A stretch of DNA of 5,544 bases from Clostridiaceae bacterium. Its GTDB lineage: Bacteria; Bacillota; Clostridia; Acetivibrionales; DUMC01. The stretch lies in assembly GCA_012512865.1 (NCBI GenBank), contig JAAZDH010000196.1:1-5544 (forward strand). The letters run 5' to 3'. Below the pieces are notes generated by a model. The model was not told the DNA's origin. It saw only the letters and a list, made by a program, of their open reading frames with translations, and made no database searches. Positions 1 through 5,544 of this stretch are shown piece by piece. Every line of letters starts with the position of its first letter. Position 1 is the stretch's first letter. A program made the translations under genes and the position numbers.

Positions 1-15
1 CATAAACCCCCTCTC
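1..15 (-). promoter_or_regulatory. Ribosome-binding site and start codon of a divergent gene running off the left edge
   Basis: Read on the minus strand, positions 15 to 1 give GAGAGGGGGTTTATG. This is a purine-rich Shine-Dalgarno stretch (GAGG about 6 nt upstream, within a longer G run) followed by ATG at 3-1. It resembles the site used by the binding-protein gene in this window (AAGGGGG). Only the start codon would lie inside the window, so nothing can be said about the product. In related loci such a divergent neighbour can be a regulator or a glycoside hydrolase, but that is only context. The match could be chance, since it is short. Confidence 0.4.
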
Positions 16-186
16 ACTGGCAGCTTGACTTTAAAATGGTGTAATAATACACATAATTTTAGCATAATAAAATCGAAAATTCAATAAAAAGATAAAATGT
101 TTTACCTTTAATTTTTTTATTAAACCTTAATATTACATATATTCATTTAGTTTACAGTCTATACAAATAATTTTTACTAAAAAGTG
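4..186. other. AT-rich intergenic region, probably divergent
   Basis: No gene is supported here. The stretch is strongly AT-rich and has stops in all frames. It contains an imperfect palindrome at 36-54 with perfect 5-bp arms GTGTA/TACAC around ATAA (39-52), which could be an operator. It also has an AT-only dyad at 118-132 (TATTAA / TTAATA) that is probably chance. No clear minus-strand promoter was found for the putative divergent gene. Confidence 0.5.
36..54. promoter_or_regulatory. Possible operator palindrome
   Basis: Positions 39-52 read GTGTAATAATACAC, with perfect inverted 5-base arms around a 4-base centre. The symmetry continues weakly outward (ATG on the left, AT on the right) if one base is bulged. 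It lies about 35-50 nt upstream of the putative minus-strand ATG, where a repressor or activator could act on the divergent gene. The form recalls binding sites of GntR- or LacI-like regulators, but no regulator can be assigned. AT-rich DNA gives such dyads by chance fairly often. Confidence 0.2.
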
Positions 187-215
187 TTGACATGCGAAAT
201 AAAATTGGTTAATAT
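187..215 (+). promoter_or_regulatory. Sigma-A-type promoter for the importer operon
   Basis: A perfect -35 box, TTGACA, lies at 187-192. At a 17-bp spacing it is followed by TAATAT (210-215), a 4/6 match to the -10 consensus. The run of TA steps through 220 offers alternative -10 boxes at longer spacing. Transcription would start near 222 and read into permease 1, leaving a leader of about 240 nt. No convincing catabolite-repression (cre) site was seen near it. Confidence 0.6.
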
Positions 216-221
216 ATATAA

Positions 222-465
222 AGTAATGAAATCATAATGCTAAATATGCAAGAAAACACATTGAAACATTCGCAGAAATATTTACCGCTTACTTCGCAGT
301 TTGGATATATGACAAATGCAGGTAAAACGTATTATCAATCGTGTTTTATGAGGAAATTGAAAAGGCTGTTTAAAAAAGCAGGAGTACTTGGTAAATATAT
401 TAAAAGAACTTGGAAAGCAGAAGTTAAATTAAGGGGTAATTGTATACAGGAGGCGTTTATAAGGT
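222..465 (+). other. Long 5' leader of the importer operon with an open frame of unknown status
   Basis: This is the stretch between the predicted transcription start and the permease 1 start. I recognise no riboswitch or T-box and no clear terminator-like attenuator. It contains an uninterrupted frame from an ATG at 237 to a TAA ending at 491 (84 residues, lysine/arginine-rich, about 16 basic against 4 acidic residues). That frame overlaps the permease start by 26 nt. It has no Shine-Dalgarno sequence, and its ATG would lie only about 15 nt from the predicted transcript start. I do not recognise the protein. It could be a leader peptide, a decayed gene or chance, and chance is somewhat unlikely at this length in AT-rich DNA. 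Confidence 0.3.
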
Positions 466-468
466 TTG
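448..468 (+). promoter_or_regulatory. Shine-Dalgarno and TTG start of permease 1
   Basis: AGGAGG at 448-453 is a perfect Shine-Dalgarno core. The reading frame of permease 1 has a stop (TAA) at 460-462, so the first usable in-frame start is TTG at 466-468. The spacing of 12 nt is long. The ATG at 470 is in another frame and hits a stop after ten codons. A weak start codon and wide spacing suggest modest translation of this permease. Confidence 0.6.
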
Positions 469-1467
469 AATGCCAAATTACAACAAGCTAATAAAATAGG
501 CGCACAGATAGGGGCAGGTGTCGGCAGGCTATTTTCACCTGGGTTCAAGAAGGGGTTAAAAAGGGGTAAATACGTATATTTAATGTTTCTTCCCATATTT
601 GTTTACTATTTAATATTTGCTTATTTGCCCATGTATGGAATATTAATAGCTTTCCAGGATTTCAGGCCGGGCATGTCTTTTTTTGAAAATGCAAACTGGG
701 TTGGATTCTAGCATTTTATCAACTTCTTTTCAAGCCCCATTGCGTTTAAGGTGATAAAAAATACCGTAGTATTAAACTTGTGGGAATTGGTGTTTGCTTT
801 CCCCGCACCCATCATTTTAGCGTTACTGTTAAATGAAATAAAGGTAAGCTGGTTTAAGCGGACGGTACAAACAATTTCGTACCTGCCTCACTTTGTAGCA
901 ATGGTTGTTATAATAGGTATAGTGAAGGATATTGTATCATCCGAGGGCTTGATAAATACCATTTTAGCTCAAATACATACATGGATGGGCAAAAACCCCG
1001 ACGACTTTCAACCCATCATATTTTTAAACCAATCAAAGTATTTCAGGCCGATATATGTATTTTCAGGTATTTGGCAGGGTGTTGGCTGGGGATCAATAAT
1101 CTACCTGTCAAGCTTGTCAAGCATTGACCCTAACTTATATGAAGCTGCAGAAATTGATGGCGCCGGGCGTTTCAGGAAGATGTTTTATATAACAATACCG
1201 GGAATTGCACCCACCATCACGATAATGCTTATTTTTGCTATAGGCGGATTAATGAGCAGTGGCTTTGAGAAATTGATCCTGTTATATCAACCTCTTACTT
1301 ATGAAGTAGCCGATACAATAGGTACGTACATGTACCGTACAGGCCTGGAAGAAGCGAAATACAGCCTTTCGGCGGCCGTAAGCTTATTTAGTACGGTTAT
1401 CAATTTTATGATGTTGGTTTTTGCAAACAAGGCAGCTTCAAAGATTTCAGAAAGCAGCCTGTGGTAA
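466..1467 (+). pseudogene. Carbohydrate ABC transporter permease 1 (LplB/YteP-type), interrupted by in-frame TAG
   Basis: This is the first of two inner-membrane permease subunits of a CUT1-type sugar importer. Read through, it is 333 codons, the normal family length. Residues 1-36 are a basic cytosolic tail. About six hydrophobic helices follow, near residues 37-61, 101-122, 136-154, 195-215, 244-263 and 300-325. The EAA loop that docks the ATPase is at residues 226-245 (EAAEIDGAG, ending at P245). A TAG stop lies at 709-711 (codon 82), directly after the conserved segment NWVGF and before HFINFF. The frame is open on both sides. The upstream piece (466-711) has 81 residues and a single helix. 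The downstream piece could only restart at GTG 751, which has no Shine-Dalgarno, so strict termination would abolish function. A one-base change from Lys, Glu or Gln codons, all plausible here, would create the stop. The end (TAA at 1465-1467) overlaps the ribosome-binding site of permease 2. Confidence refers to the family and to the interruption; whether the gene is dead is open. Confidence 0.85.
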
Positions 1468-1480
1468 GGAGAATGATGTT

Positions 1481-2368
1481 ATGAGGTATAGGCGTACTGC
1501 AGCGGATTGGATATTTGATACGTTTAACTACACAGCGATGATTTTTCTTATAGTAGTAACAATATACCCTTTTTGGAACATATTAATGTCGTCTTTAAGT
1601 GATTCCGCCACCATATCGAAAAAGGGCGCCATGCTTATATGGCCTGGAGGTTTCAACCTTAATTCCTACAGGTTGGTTGCAAAGAACCCATTGATATTAA
1701 TAGGGTATAGAAATACCCTGTTTCTTGTGATTGTTGGCACATCCCTGAACATGCTCATGAACGTGTTCGGTGCTTACGCCCTTTCACGGAAATGGTTGAT
1801 GGGAAGAAAGTACATGATGCTGATGCTGACCATTACCATGTTTTTTGGAGGAGGGCTGATACCAACTTATTTGCTTATCAGAAAACTGGGGCTGTATGAT
1901 ACAATATGGGCGCTGATATTGCCCGGGGCAGTATCAACCTGGAATATTATCATGATGAGAACATATTTCCTGGGAATCCCGGATAGCCTTGAGGAATCAG
2001 CCGTAATTGACGGAGCAAATGACTTTCAGATTTTATTCAAGATCATCATACCGGTTTCCACGCCTATAATGGCAGTCATGGTGCTGTTTTATGCCGTGGG
2101 TCATTGGAATGCATGGTTTGCCGCTTCAATATACCTGAGAAACCAGGATTTATACCCGCTTCAATTGGTTTTAAGAAGAATACTGATTACGGGAGCGCGG
2201 TTGAATGAATTTGAACTGGGTTATATACAAGGAGCGGAACGCCAAATGGTATTTAAAGGGCTTAAGTATGCCACGGTAATAGTTGCAACTGTTCCAATAC
2301 TAATGGTTTACCCATTTATTCAAAAATACTTTGTTAAAGGTATCATGCTTGGTTCATTAAAAGGCTGA
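1481..2368 (+). CDS. Carbohydrate ABC transporter permease 2 (LplC/YtcP-type)
   Basis: This is the second membrane subunit of the importer and would form the translocation channel with permease 1. At 295 residues it is the usual length for LplC/YtcP-like (MalG-type) permeases. The first helix is near residues 18-36 and is followed by the typical LSDSATISKKG segment. Further helices lie near 76-98, 108-130, 139-160, 190-213 and 260-283. The ATPase-docking EAA loop is at residues 172-191 in the ESA form common in this subgroup (EESAVIDGAND, ending at P191). I chose ATG 1481 because AAGGAGA (1466-1472) sits 8 nt upstream. An in-frame ATG at 1421 would overlap permease 1 by 47 nt and add an unrelated hydrophilic extension. 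The gap to permease 1 is 13 nt, so the two are co-transcribed and probably translationally coupled. If so, the premature TAG upstream could lower its expression. The gene itself is intact and ends in TGA. Confidence 0.92.
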   Translation: MRYRRTAADWIFDTFNYTAMIFLIVVTIYPFWNILMSSLSDSATISKKGAMLIWPGGFNLNSYRLVAKNPLILIGYRNTLFLVIVGTSLNMLMNVFGAYALSRKWLMGRKYMMLMLTITMFFGGGLIPTYLLIRKLGLYDTIWALILPGAVSTWNIIMMRTYFLGIPDSLEESAVIDGANDFQILFKIIIPVSTPIMAVMVLFYAVGHWNAWFAASIYLRNQDLYPLQLVLRRILITGARLNEFELGYIQGAERQMVFKGLKYATVIVATVPILMVYPFIQKYFVKGIMLGSLKG

Positions 2369-2399
2369 TTCATAGTAAACTTAATAAAACCAATATAAT
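2369..2399 (+). promoter_or_regulatory. Possible internal promoter for the binding-protein gene
   Basis: A perfect TATAAT lies at 2394-2399. The best -35 candidate is TTCATA at 2369-2374 (4/6 match), with a long 19-bp spacer, and there is no TG extension. A transcript would start near 2406 and carry the hairpin at 2429-2444 in its leader. In AT-rich DNA an isolated -10 match is weak evidence. Confidence 0.22.
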
Positions 2400-2428
2400 G
2401 GCAAACTTTTGAAAGTTGGTTATTATTT

Positions 2429-2444
2429 CAGCAGCTTGCTGCTG
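2429..2444 (+). other. GC-rich hairpin between permease 2 and binding-protein genes
   Basis: CAGCAGCTTGCTGCTG is a perfect inverted repeat: six base pairs closing a four-base loop, or seven around two bases. One wobble pair and one A-T pair can be added on the outside. It stands out in an AT-rich spacer, 48 nt upstream of the binding-protein ATG. The sequence after it (GATTATTAC) is not a U-tract, so mRNA stabilisation or processing is more likely than termination. Confidence 0.55.
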
Positions 2445-2492
2445 GATTATTACAAATATATCTAAAAACAAATTTTATAAGGGGGTAGAAGA

Positions 2493-4079
2493 ATGAAAAC
2501 TAAAAGGATTTTTTCATGGTTACTGGTAATTGTGCTTTGTCTTGCGGTGCTTTCGGCATGTTCATCTGGCAAAAAAGAGACCGATGGGACAACTGCTGCT
2601 ACCGGAACCGGAAAACCTAGTGAAGTTGAATGGGAACCTGCTACATTTAGCATCTGGACATGGCCTGGTTCCATTGAACTCTGGGGTGCCAAAGATTTTA
2701 ACGATGTATCTTGTTTCCAGGAAGCGGAAAAGATTACAAACACAAAGATCGAATGGGTAATGCAATCCGATAATGCCACCTTTGATTTGATAATGGCTTC
2801 CGGCGACATACCTGATGGCGTATATTATGCATGGAGCCCGGTCCGCCAGGGACAGTATGCAGCTGATGTCTTGATTGTAGATATCATGCCCTATATCAAG
2901 AGCTCCGCACCCAACCTGCTGCAATTAATAGAATCCGATCCGCTGGTGAAGAAACAACTGGTGCATGAGGACGGCACGGCATACCTGGTACCATGGCTGA
3001 CAACGGACCTGTCGCTGTTGGCAGGCGAAGGTTTTGCCATTCGCAAGGACTGGCTTGACAAGTTCAACTTGAGCGTTCCCAAGACACCCGATGAGTTGCT
3101 TAATGCGTTGATGACTTTCCGTGAACAGGACGCCAATGGAAACGGCAAGAAGGATGAATTGGTGACAGGTTATCCGTCACAGTTCAATAAATCCGCTTTC
3201 GCTTTCGGGACAACCGATGGATTCCACCTGGCTGAAGACGGGAAGACAGTAGTTTATGGTCCTATGACCGATAACTACAGGGAATGGCTGAGATGGATGA
3301 ACAAGTTGTATTCCAACAACTTGATCGACCCGGATTATTTCTCCTGGGACTATGACTTGTACATGAAGAAATGCATGGAAGACAGGGTTAGCTTGTATGT
3401 AGATAATCCAGGTGTTCTGAGTACAATCATGAAAGACGGTGAAAAGAACGGCCTAAACATTGTATGGGAACCCATGGAATACATGTACTACAAGGGCAAG
3501 AGTGTTAACTTCTCTTCTGCGTACAAGCGCTATGTACAACCGTATGGCGTGGCATTCTCAAAAGACGTGGATAATCCCGAGAGGTTCATGAAGTGGTTTG
3601 ACTTCTGGTTCACCGAGGAAGGCAATGATTTGCTGAACTGGGGTATTAAAGGAGTATCCTATACGGAAGTCGGCGGGAAGAGGCAATATACGGATACTAT
3701 TCTTAAGGACCCCGAATTGGTGCCAAGTACTGCATTATCAAAATATGCATATCCTACCTTCGTTGGTGTTCAGAGTGCACAAGCCGCTTTCGCACTGGCT
3801 GATGATTTTGAAAAGAAATGCAGGGAGATATGGGCTAAAACAGACATTTCAGGAGCCGCAGAACCGTTCACAGCATTTACCAATGATGAACAGGCTATTA
3901 ACAGCCAGTATTCGACAGACTTGTCCACAATCAAGGATTCCTGGAGAGACAGGTTTATAACCGGTGAAAAGAACGTAGATACCGATTGGGAAGAATATAT
4001 AAACGAGTTAAAGAAGTATCATGTTGAAGACTTGATCAAGATCAATCAAGCTGCAACCGACAGGTACCTTAAAAAATAA
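2493..4079 (+). CDS. Extracellular lipoprotein solute-binding protein of a carbohydrate ABC importer (LplA/YtcQ-type)
   Basis: This protein captures the sugar ligand outside the cell and delivers it to the two permeases encoded upstream. The 528-residue product begins with a lipoprotein signal: basic MKTKR, a hydrophobic stretch (residues 6-19) and the lipobox LSAC at 20-23. Signal peptidase II would cleave before C23, which becomes lipid-anchored to the membrane. A Gly/Thr/Ser-rich tether follows, then the mature domain near residue 45 (ATFSIWTWPG). The length fits the large LplA-like group of family 1 binding proteins. Residues 213-222 (DANGNGKKDE) match an Asp/Asn-rich loop typical of this group, resembling a calcium-binding loop. 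Many aromatic residues fit carbohydrate binding. The C-terminus (DTDWEEYINELKKY) is also typical of the group. ATG 2493 has AAGGGGG at 2479-2485, 7 nt upstream. The gene appears richer in GC than the permeases, consistent with high expression. The substrate is unknown; an oligosaccharide from complex polysaccharide is likely from family context. Confidence 0.93.
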   Translation: MKTKRIFSWLLVIVLCLAVLSACSSGKKETDGTTAATGTGKPSEVEWEPATFSIWTWPGSIELWGAKDFNDVSCFQEAEKITNTKIEWVMQSDNATFDLIMASGDIPDGVYYAWSPVRQGQYAADVLIVDIMPYIKSSAPNLLQLIESDPLVKKQLVHEDGTAYLVPWLTTDLSLLAGEGFAIRKDWLDKFNLSVPKTPDELLNALMTFREQDANGNGKKDELVTGYPSQFNKSAFAFGTTDGFHLAEDGKTVVYGPMTDNYREWLRWMNKLYSNNLIDPDYFSWDYDLYMKKCMEDRVSLYVDNPGVLSTIMKDGEKNGLNIVWEPMEYMYYKGKSVNFSSAYKRYVQPYGVAFSKDVDNPERFMKWFDFWFTEEGNDLLNWGIKGVSYTEVGGKRQYTDTILKDPELVPSTALSKYAYPTFVGVQSAQAAFALADDFEKKCREIWAKTDISGAAEPFTAFTNDEQAINSQYSTDLSTIKDSWRDRFITGEKNVDTDWEEYINELKKYHVEDLIKINQAATDRYLKK

Positions 4080-4118
4080 ATTTGATTTAAGTGAAACAGG
4101 GTCTAAGATAGTATTTTA

Positions 4119-4127
4119 TGATATAAT
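4119..4127 (+). promoter_or_regulatory. Possible extended -10 promoter for the beta-helix gene
   Basis: Positions 4119-4127 read TGATATAAT, a perfect extended -10 element (TG, one base, TATAAT). No -35 box is visible at the usual distance, which extended -10 promoters can tolerate. Transcription would start near 4134, almost at the first base of the hairpin at 4133-4174, and lead to the gene at 4211. The region is AT-rich, so chance is possible. The site would explain how the gene is expressed downstream of a terminator-like hairpin. Confidence 0.35.
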
Positions 4128-4132
4128 TTTAT

Positions 4133-4174
4133 CCAAGAAAGCCTCCCGGGCAAATTGCCTGGGGGCTTATTTGG
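4133..4174 (+). terminator. Rho-independent terminator-like hairpin after the importer operon
   Basis: This is a long inverted repeat beginning 53 nt after the binding-protein stop codon. The core pairs AAGCCTCCCGGGC (4139-4151) with GCCTGGGGGCTT (4157-4168), giving about 12 pairs with one bulged T and a wobble, around the loop AAATT. Outside it, CCAAG and ATTTGG allow the stem to grow to 4133-4174 with one mismatch. The 3' side is followed by CTTATTT, a modest U-rich tail. The minus strand also gives a U-rich tail (TTTCTTGG), so it may work in both directions. It most likely ends the importer transcript. The alternative, given the -10 element just upstream, is a 5' structure on the next mRNA. 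Confidence 0.65.
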
Positions 4175-4210
4175 AAATACACCTGAAATTAAACGATGGA
4201 GGTTTGTACC

Positions 4211-5544
4211 ATGATGAAAGTTGTTCCAACCCCCGGCATGCGAATTACCGGATCTATATGCCTTGCCCCGGGAGAATACGATTTTTTTGGGAAAAACGGG
4301 CTGATTATTGAAGCTAGCAATGTAGTCATTGACGGCTACGGTGCCACCCTGGTGGGCGGTTACATGAAAAAAGATATTAGCAGTCCCGGTGGGGGTACCA
4401 GCAGCAGCGTCAACGGGAATAGCAATTTGAATACCGGTGGAAGTAATGATGGGAATATCAACGGGTTTGATTACGGCAGCCGCAGAAATGGTGACAATGC
4501 GAAGGAACTCGGGTATTTCGGCGTAGGTATTATGGTAAAAAACCAAAAGAATGTAATAATTAAAAATTTAAGGTTTAAAGGCTTCGATATAGGGGCATAC
4601 ATAGCTTTTTGCGAAAATATAACCTTGGAGAATTGTGACTTTTCGGATTGTTTTACCGATCCTGACTGGGGCTGGGACGACCATGGCATTCATGGTGGTA
4701 TTTACATGGAGCATACCCATTATTCGACCATTAGGTGTTGCAAGGCCGTGAATGTTTGGGATGCACTGAACATGCGTTACTGTAACCATAACACGGTTAC
4801 AGGCAATATTTTTTCTCATACGTCCGATACCGGGTTGAAACTTTGGAATTCATGCTATAACACCGTAAATGACAATGATTTTTCGTATGGCATCCGTATT
4901 GCCCCGGGTGAAGTGCATGCCCGCGACTCTTGCTGTGTCTTGATCGAGTCAGGCTCAAACTACAACATTTTCAAGAGAAACAACATGACCCACGGGGGGG
5001 ATGGGCTGTTCATCCGGGTTTTGAACGGCTGGATGTCCACGAATAATTTATTCGAGGAGAATGACTGCTCCTATGCCAATAATAATGCCATAGAAGCATG
5101 GGCGGATAATAACAAGTATATCCGCAATATTGCCAATTATTCCAGCTACGGCTTCTGGCTGGGTAATTCGGATAATACGGTTTTAATTGACAATGAAGTT
5201 GCCTATAATGGGACTATGTTCCACAATGCCCCGGAGGCTTTCGGAAACTGCGGCATAGCAGTGGTGAACGGCTCAGGGAGCCATTACCTCCTCGAAGGCA
5301 ATTATATCCATGACAATAACGGCCCGGGAATAGCGATACGCTATAAAAAGGATTACCCGTCATTTCATTGGATTATACAGGGTAACCGCATTGAAAACAA
5401 CAAGAATTACAATAACTACAAGGGCCATGGAATATATTTCAAGAATGCAAGGTTTATAACCTTTGGATACAATGAATTCAGGGGCAACGAGGGAGAGAAT
5501 ATCTTTTTTGATGATAATGTAAGTGATGTCTACTACCTTAAGGG
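4211..5544 (+). CDS. Right-handed parallel beta-helix repeat protein (NosD/pectate-lyase-like fold), 3' end beyond window
   Basis: The frame is open from ATG 4211 to the window end (444 full codons, no stop), so the C-terminus is missing. GGAGG at 4198-4202 lies 8 nt before ATG 4211. An in-frame ATG at 4196 overlaps that site and has no ribosome-binding site of its own. The N-terminus resembles the cap of beta-helix proteins (APGEYDFFGKNGLIIEASNVVIDG, residues 19-42 in part). From about residue 104 there are successive coils of roughly 22-26 residues with the PbH1 pattern of G-I-x-hydrophobic and Asn turns, for example NVIIKNLRF (114-122), NITLENCDF (136-144), NTVTGNIF (194-201), NTVNDNDF (217-224), NIFKRNN (252-258) and HWIIQGNRIENN (386-397). 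A Gly/Ser/Asn-rich insert at residues 55-97 interrupts the first coils. DWGWDDHGIHGG (152-163) is a loop with acidic and His residues that could be an active or binding site. The fold is common in polysaccharide lyases, epimerases and NosD-like proteins, and I cannot choose among these. There is no signal peptide or lipobox, so this form appears cytoplasmic. Twelve cysteines fit an intracellular protein or stacked cysteines within the helix. Confidence 0.85.
   Translation, partial: MMKVVPTPGMRITGSICLAPGEYDFFGKNGLIIEASNVVIDGYGATLVGGYMKKDISSPGGGTSSSVNGNSNLNTGGSNDGNINGFDYGSRRNGDNAKELGYFGVGIMVKNQKNVIIKNLRFKGFDIGAYIAFCENITLENCDFSDCFTDPDWGWDDHGIHGGIYMEHTHYSTIRCCKAVNVWDALNMRYCNHNTVTGNIFSHTSDTGLKLWNSCYNTVNDNDFSYGIRIAPGEVHARDSCCVLIESGSNYNIFKRNNMTHGGDGLFIRVLNGWMSTNNLFEENDCSYANNNAIEAWADNNKYIRNIANYSSYGFWLGNSDNTVLIDNEVAYNGTMFHNAPEAFGNCGIAVVNGSGSHYLLEGNYIHDNNGPGIAIRYKKDYPSFHWIIQGNRIENNKNYNNYKGHGIYFKNARFITFGYNEFRGNEGENIFFDDNVSDVYYLK

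Larger units (their letters stand above)
2369..2492 (+). other. Intercistronic spacer with two stem-loops before the binding-protein gene
   Basis: The 124-nt gap between permease 2 and the binding protein holds two possible RNA hairpins. The first pairs AACCAA (2388-2393) with TTGGTT (2416-2421). It extends outward by about five A-T pairs if A2422 is bulged, and an alternative inner dyad AACTTT/AAAGTT also lies within it. The second is CAGCAG/CTGCTG at 2429-2444 with a CTTG loop. Neither is followed by a U-run, so they do not look like terminators. In ABC importer operons such hairpins often stabilise the mRNA of the binding protein, which is needed in excess over the permeases. That role is inferred here. 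Confidence 0.5.

Noticed and set aside
118..132. TATTAA-ACC-TTAATA dyad as an operator
   Set aside because: The arms are purely A/T in a very AT-rich region, so the symmetry is easily explained by chance.
751..1467. Separate gene starting at GTG 751
   Set aside because: There is no Shine-Dalgarno before it and it lacks the first helix of the family. It is in the same frame as 466-711 and is best read as the rest of the same permease after the TAG.
1421..1480. N-terminal extension of permease 2 from ATG 1421
   Set aside because: It overlaps the end of permease 1, has no ribosome-binding site, and gives a hydrophilic extension unlike the family. ATG 1481 has AAGGAGA at ideal spacing.
2530..2760. 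Plus-strand open frames in another frame of the binding-protein gene (2530-2760, 3745-3960)
   Set aside because: They are entirely inside the binding-protein gene, with no ribosome-binding site and no family resemblance.
2462..3148. Minus-strand open frames opposite the binding-protein gene (2462-2809, 2562-2924, 2891-3148)
   Set aside because: They lie within a strongly supported plus-strand gene, overlap each other and show no recognisable protein features, so they are shadows.
3129..3158. Dockerin or cellulosome-like motif in DANGNGKKDE
   Set aside because: A single Asp/Asn loop of this kind is usual in LplA-type binding proteins. There is no duplicated dockerin repeat.
4103..4819. Minus-strand open frames opposite the terminator and beta-helix gene (4103-4546, 4471-4689, 4568-4819)
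   Set aside because: They are antisense to a long plus-strand frame with a good ribosome-binding site and clear beta-helix repeats. One also runs through the terminator hairpin.
1..5544. CRISPR array, tRNA/rRNA gene, transposase or phage genes
   Set aside because: I saw no regularly spaced repeats, RNA-gene structure or mobile-element protein in either strand.

Overview
The window looks like the chromosome of an anaerobic, low- to mid-GC Firmicute, most likely a Clostridia member. Three things suggest this: very AT-rich intergenic DNA, strong purine Shine-Dalgarno sites (AGGAGG, AAGGAGA, AAGGGGG, GGAGG), and a Gram-positive-style lipoprotein sugar-binding protein of the LplA/YtcQ type. The species cannot be fixed from this sequence.

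Layout. Positions 1-236 are an AT-rich, probably divergent intergenic region. At its left edge is a minus-strand ribosome-binding site and ATG, so a divergent gene probably runs off the left end. At 187-215 is a good plus-strand promoter, followed by a leader of about 240 nt. Next come the three genes of a CUT1-type carbohydrate ABC importer: permease 1 (466-1467), permease 2 (1481-2368) and a lipoprotein substrate-binding protein (2493-4079). No ATPase gene is present, which is normal for this family, where a shared MsmK/MsmX-type ATPase usually serves many importers. A long hairpin at 4133-4174 separates the importer from a final gene. That gene starts at 4211 and runs off the right end. It encodes a right-handed parallel beta-helix protein (NosD/pectate-lyase-like fold) and shows at least 444 residues with no stop.

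How the genes fit together. The lipoprotein would capture an oligosaccharide outside the membrane and hand it to the permease heterodimer. LplABC-type importers often sit beside enzymes for plant or other complex polysaccharides, and the beta-helix fold is common among polysaccharide lyases and related enzymes. A saccharide-use locus is therefore a reasonable inference, but the substrate cannot be named.

The main oddity is an in-frame TAG at 709-711 in permease 1, at a family-conserved position just after the first membrane helix. The reading frame is otherwise intact on both sides. This is either a recent nonsense mutation, a sequence error or a readthrough/recoded codon. Other points worth checking are the paired hairpins before the binding-protein gene, an extended -10 promoter that would start a transcript right at the 4133-4174 hairpin, and the lack of a signal peptide on the beta-helix protein. 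I found no clear evidence of an entirely new system.
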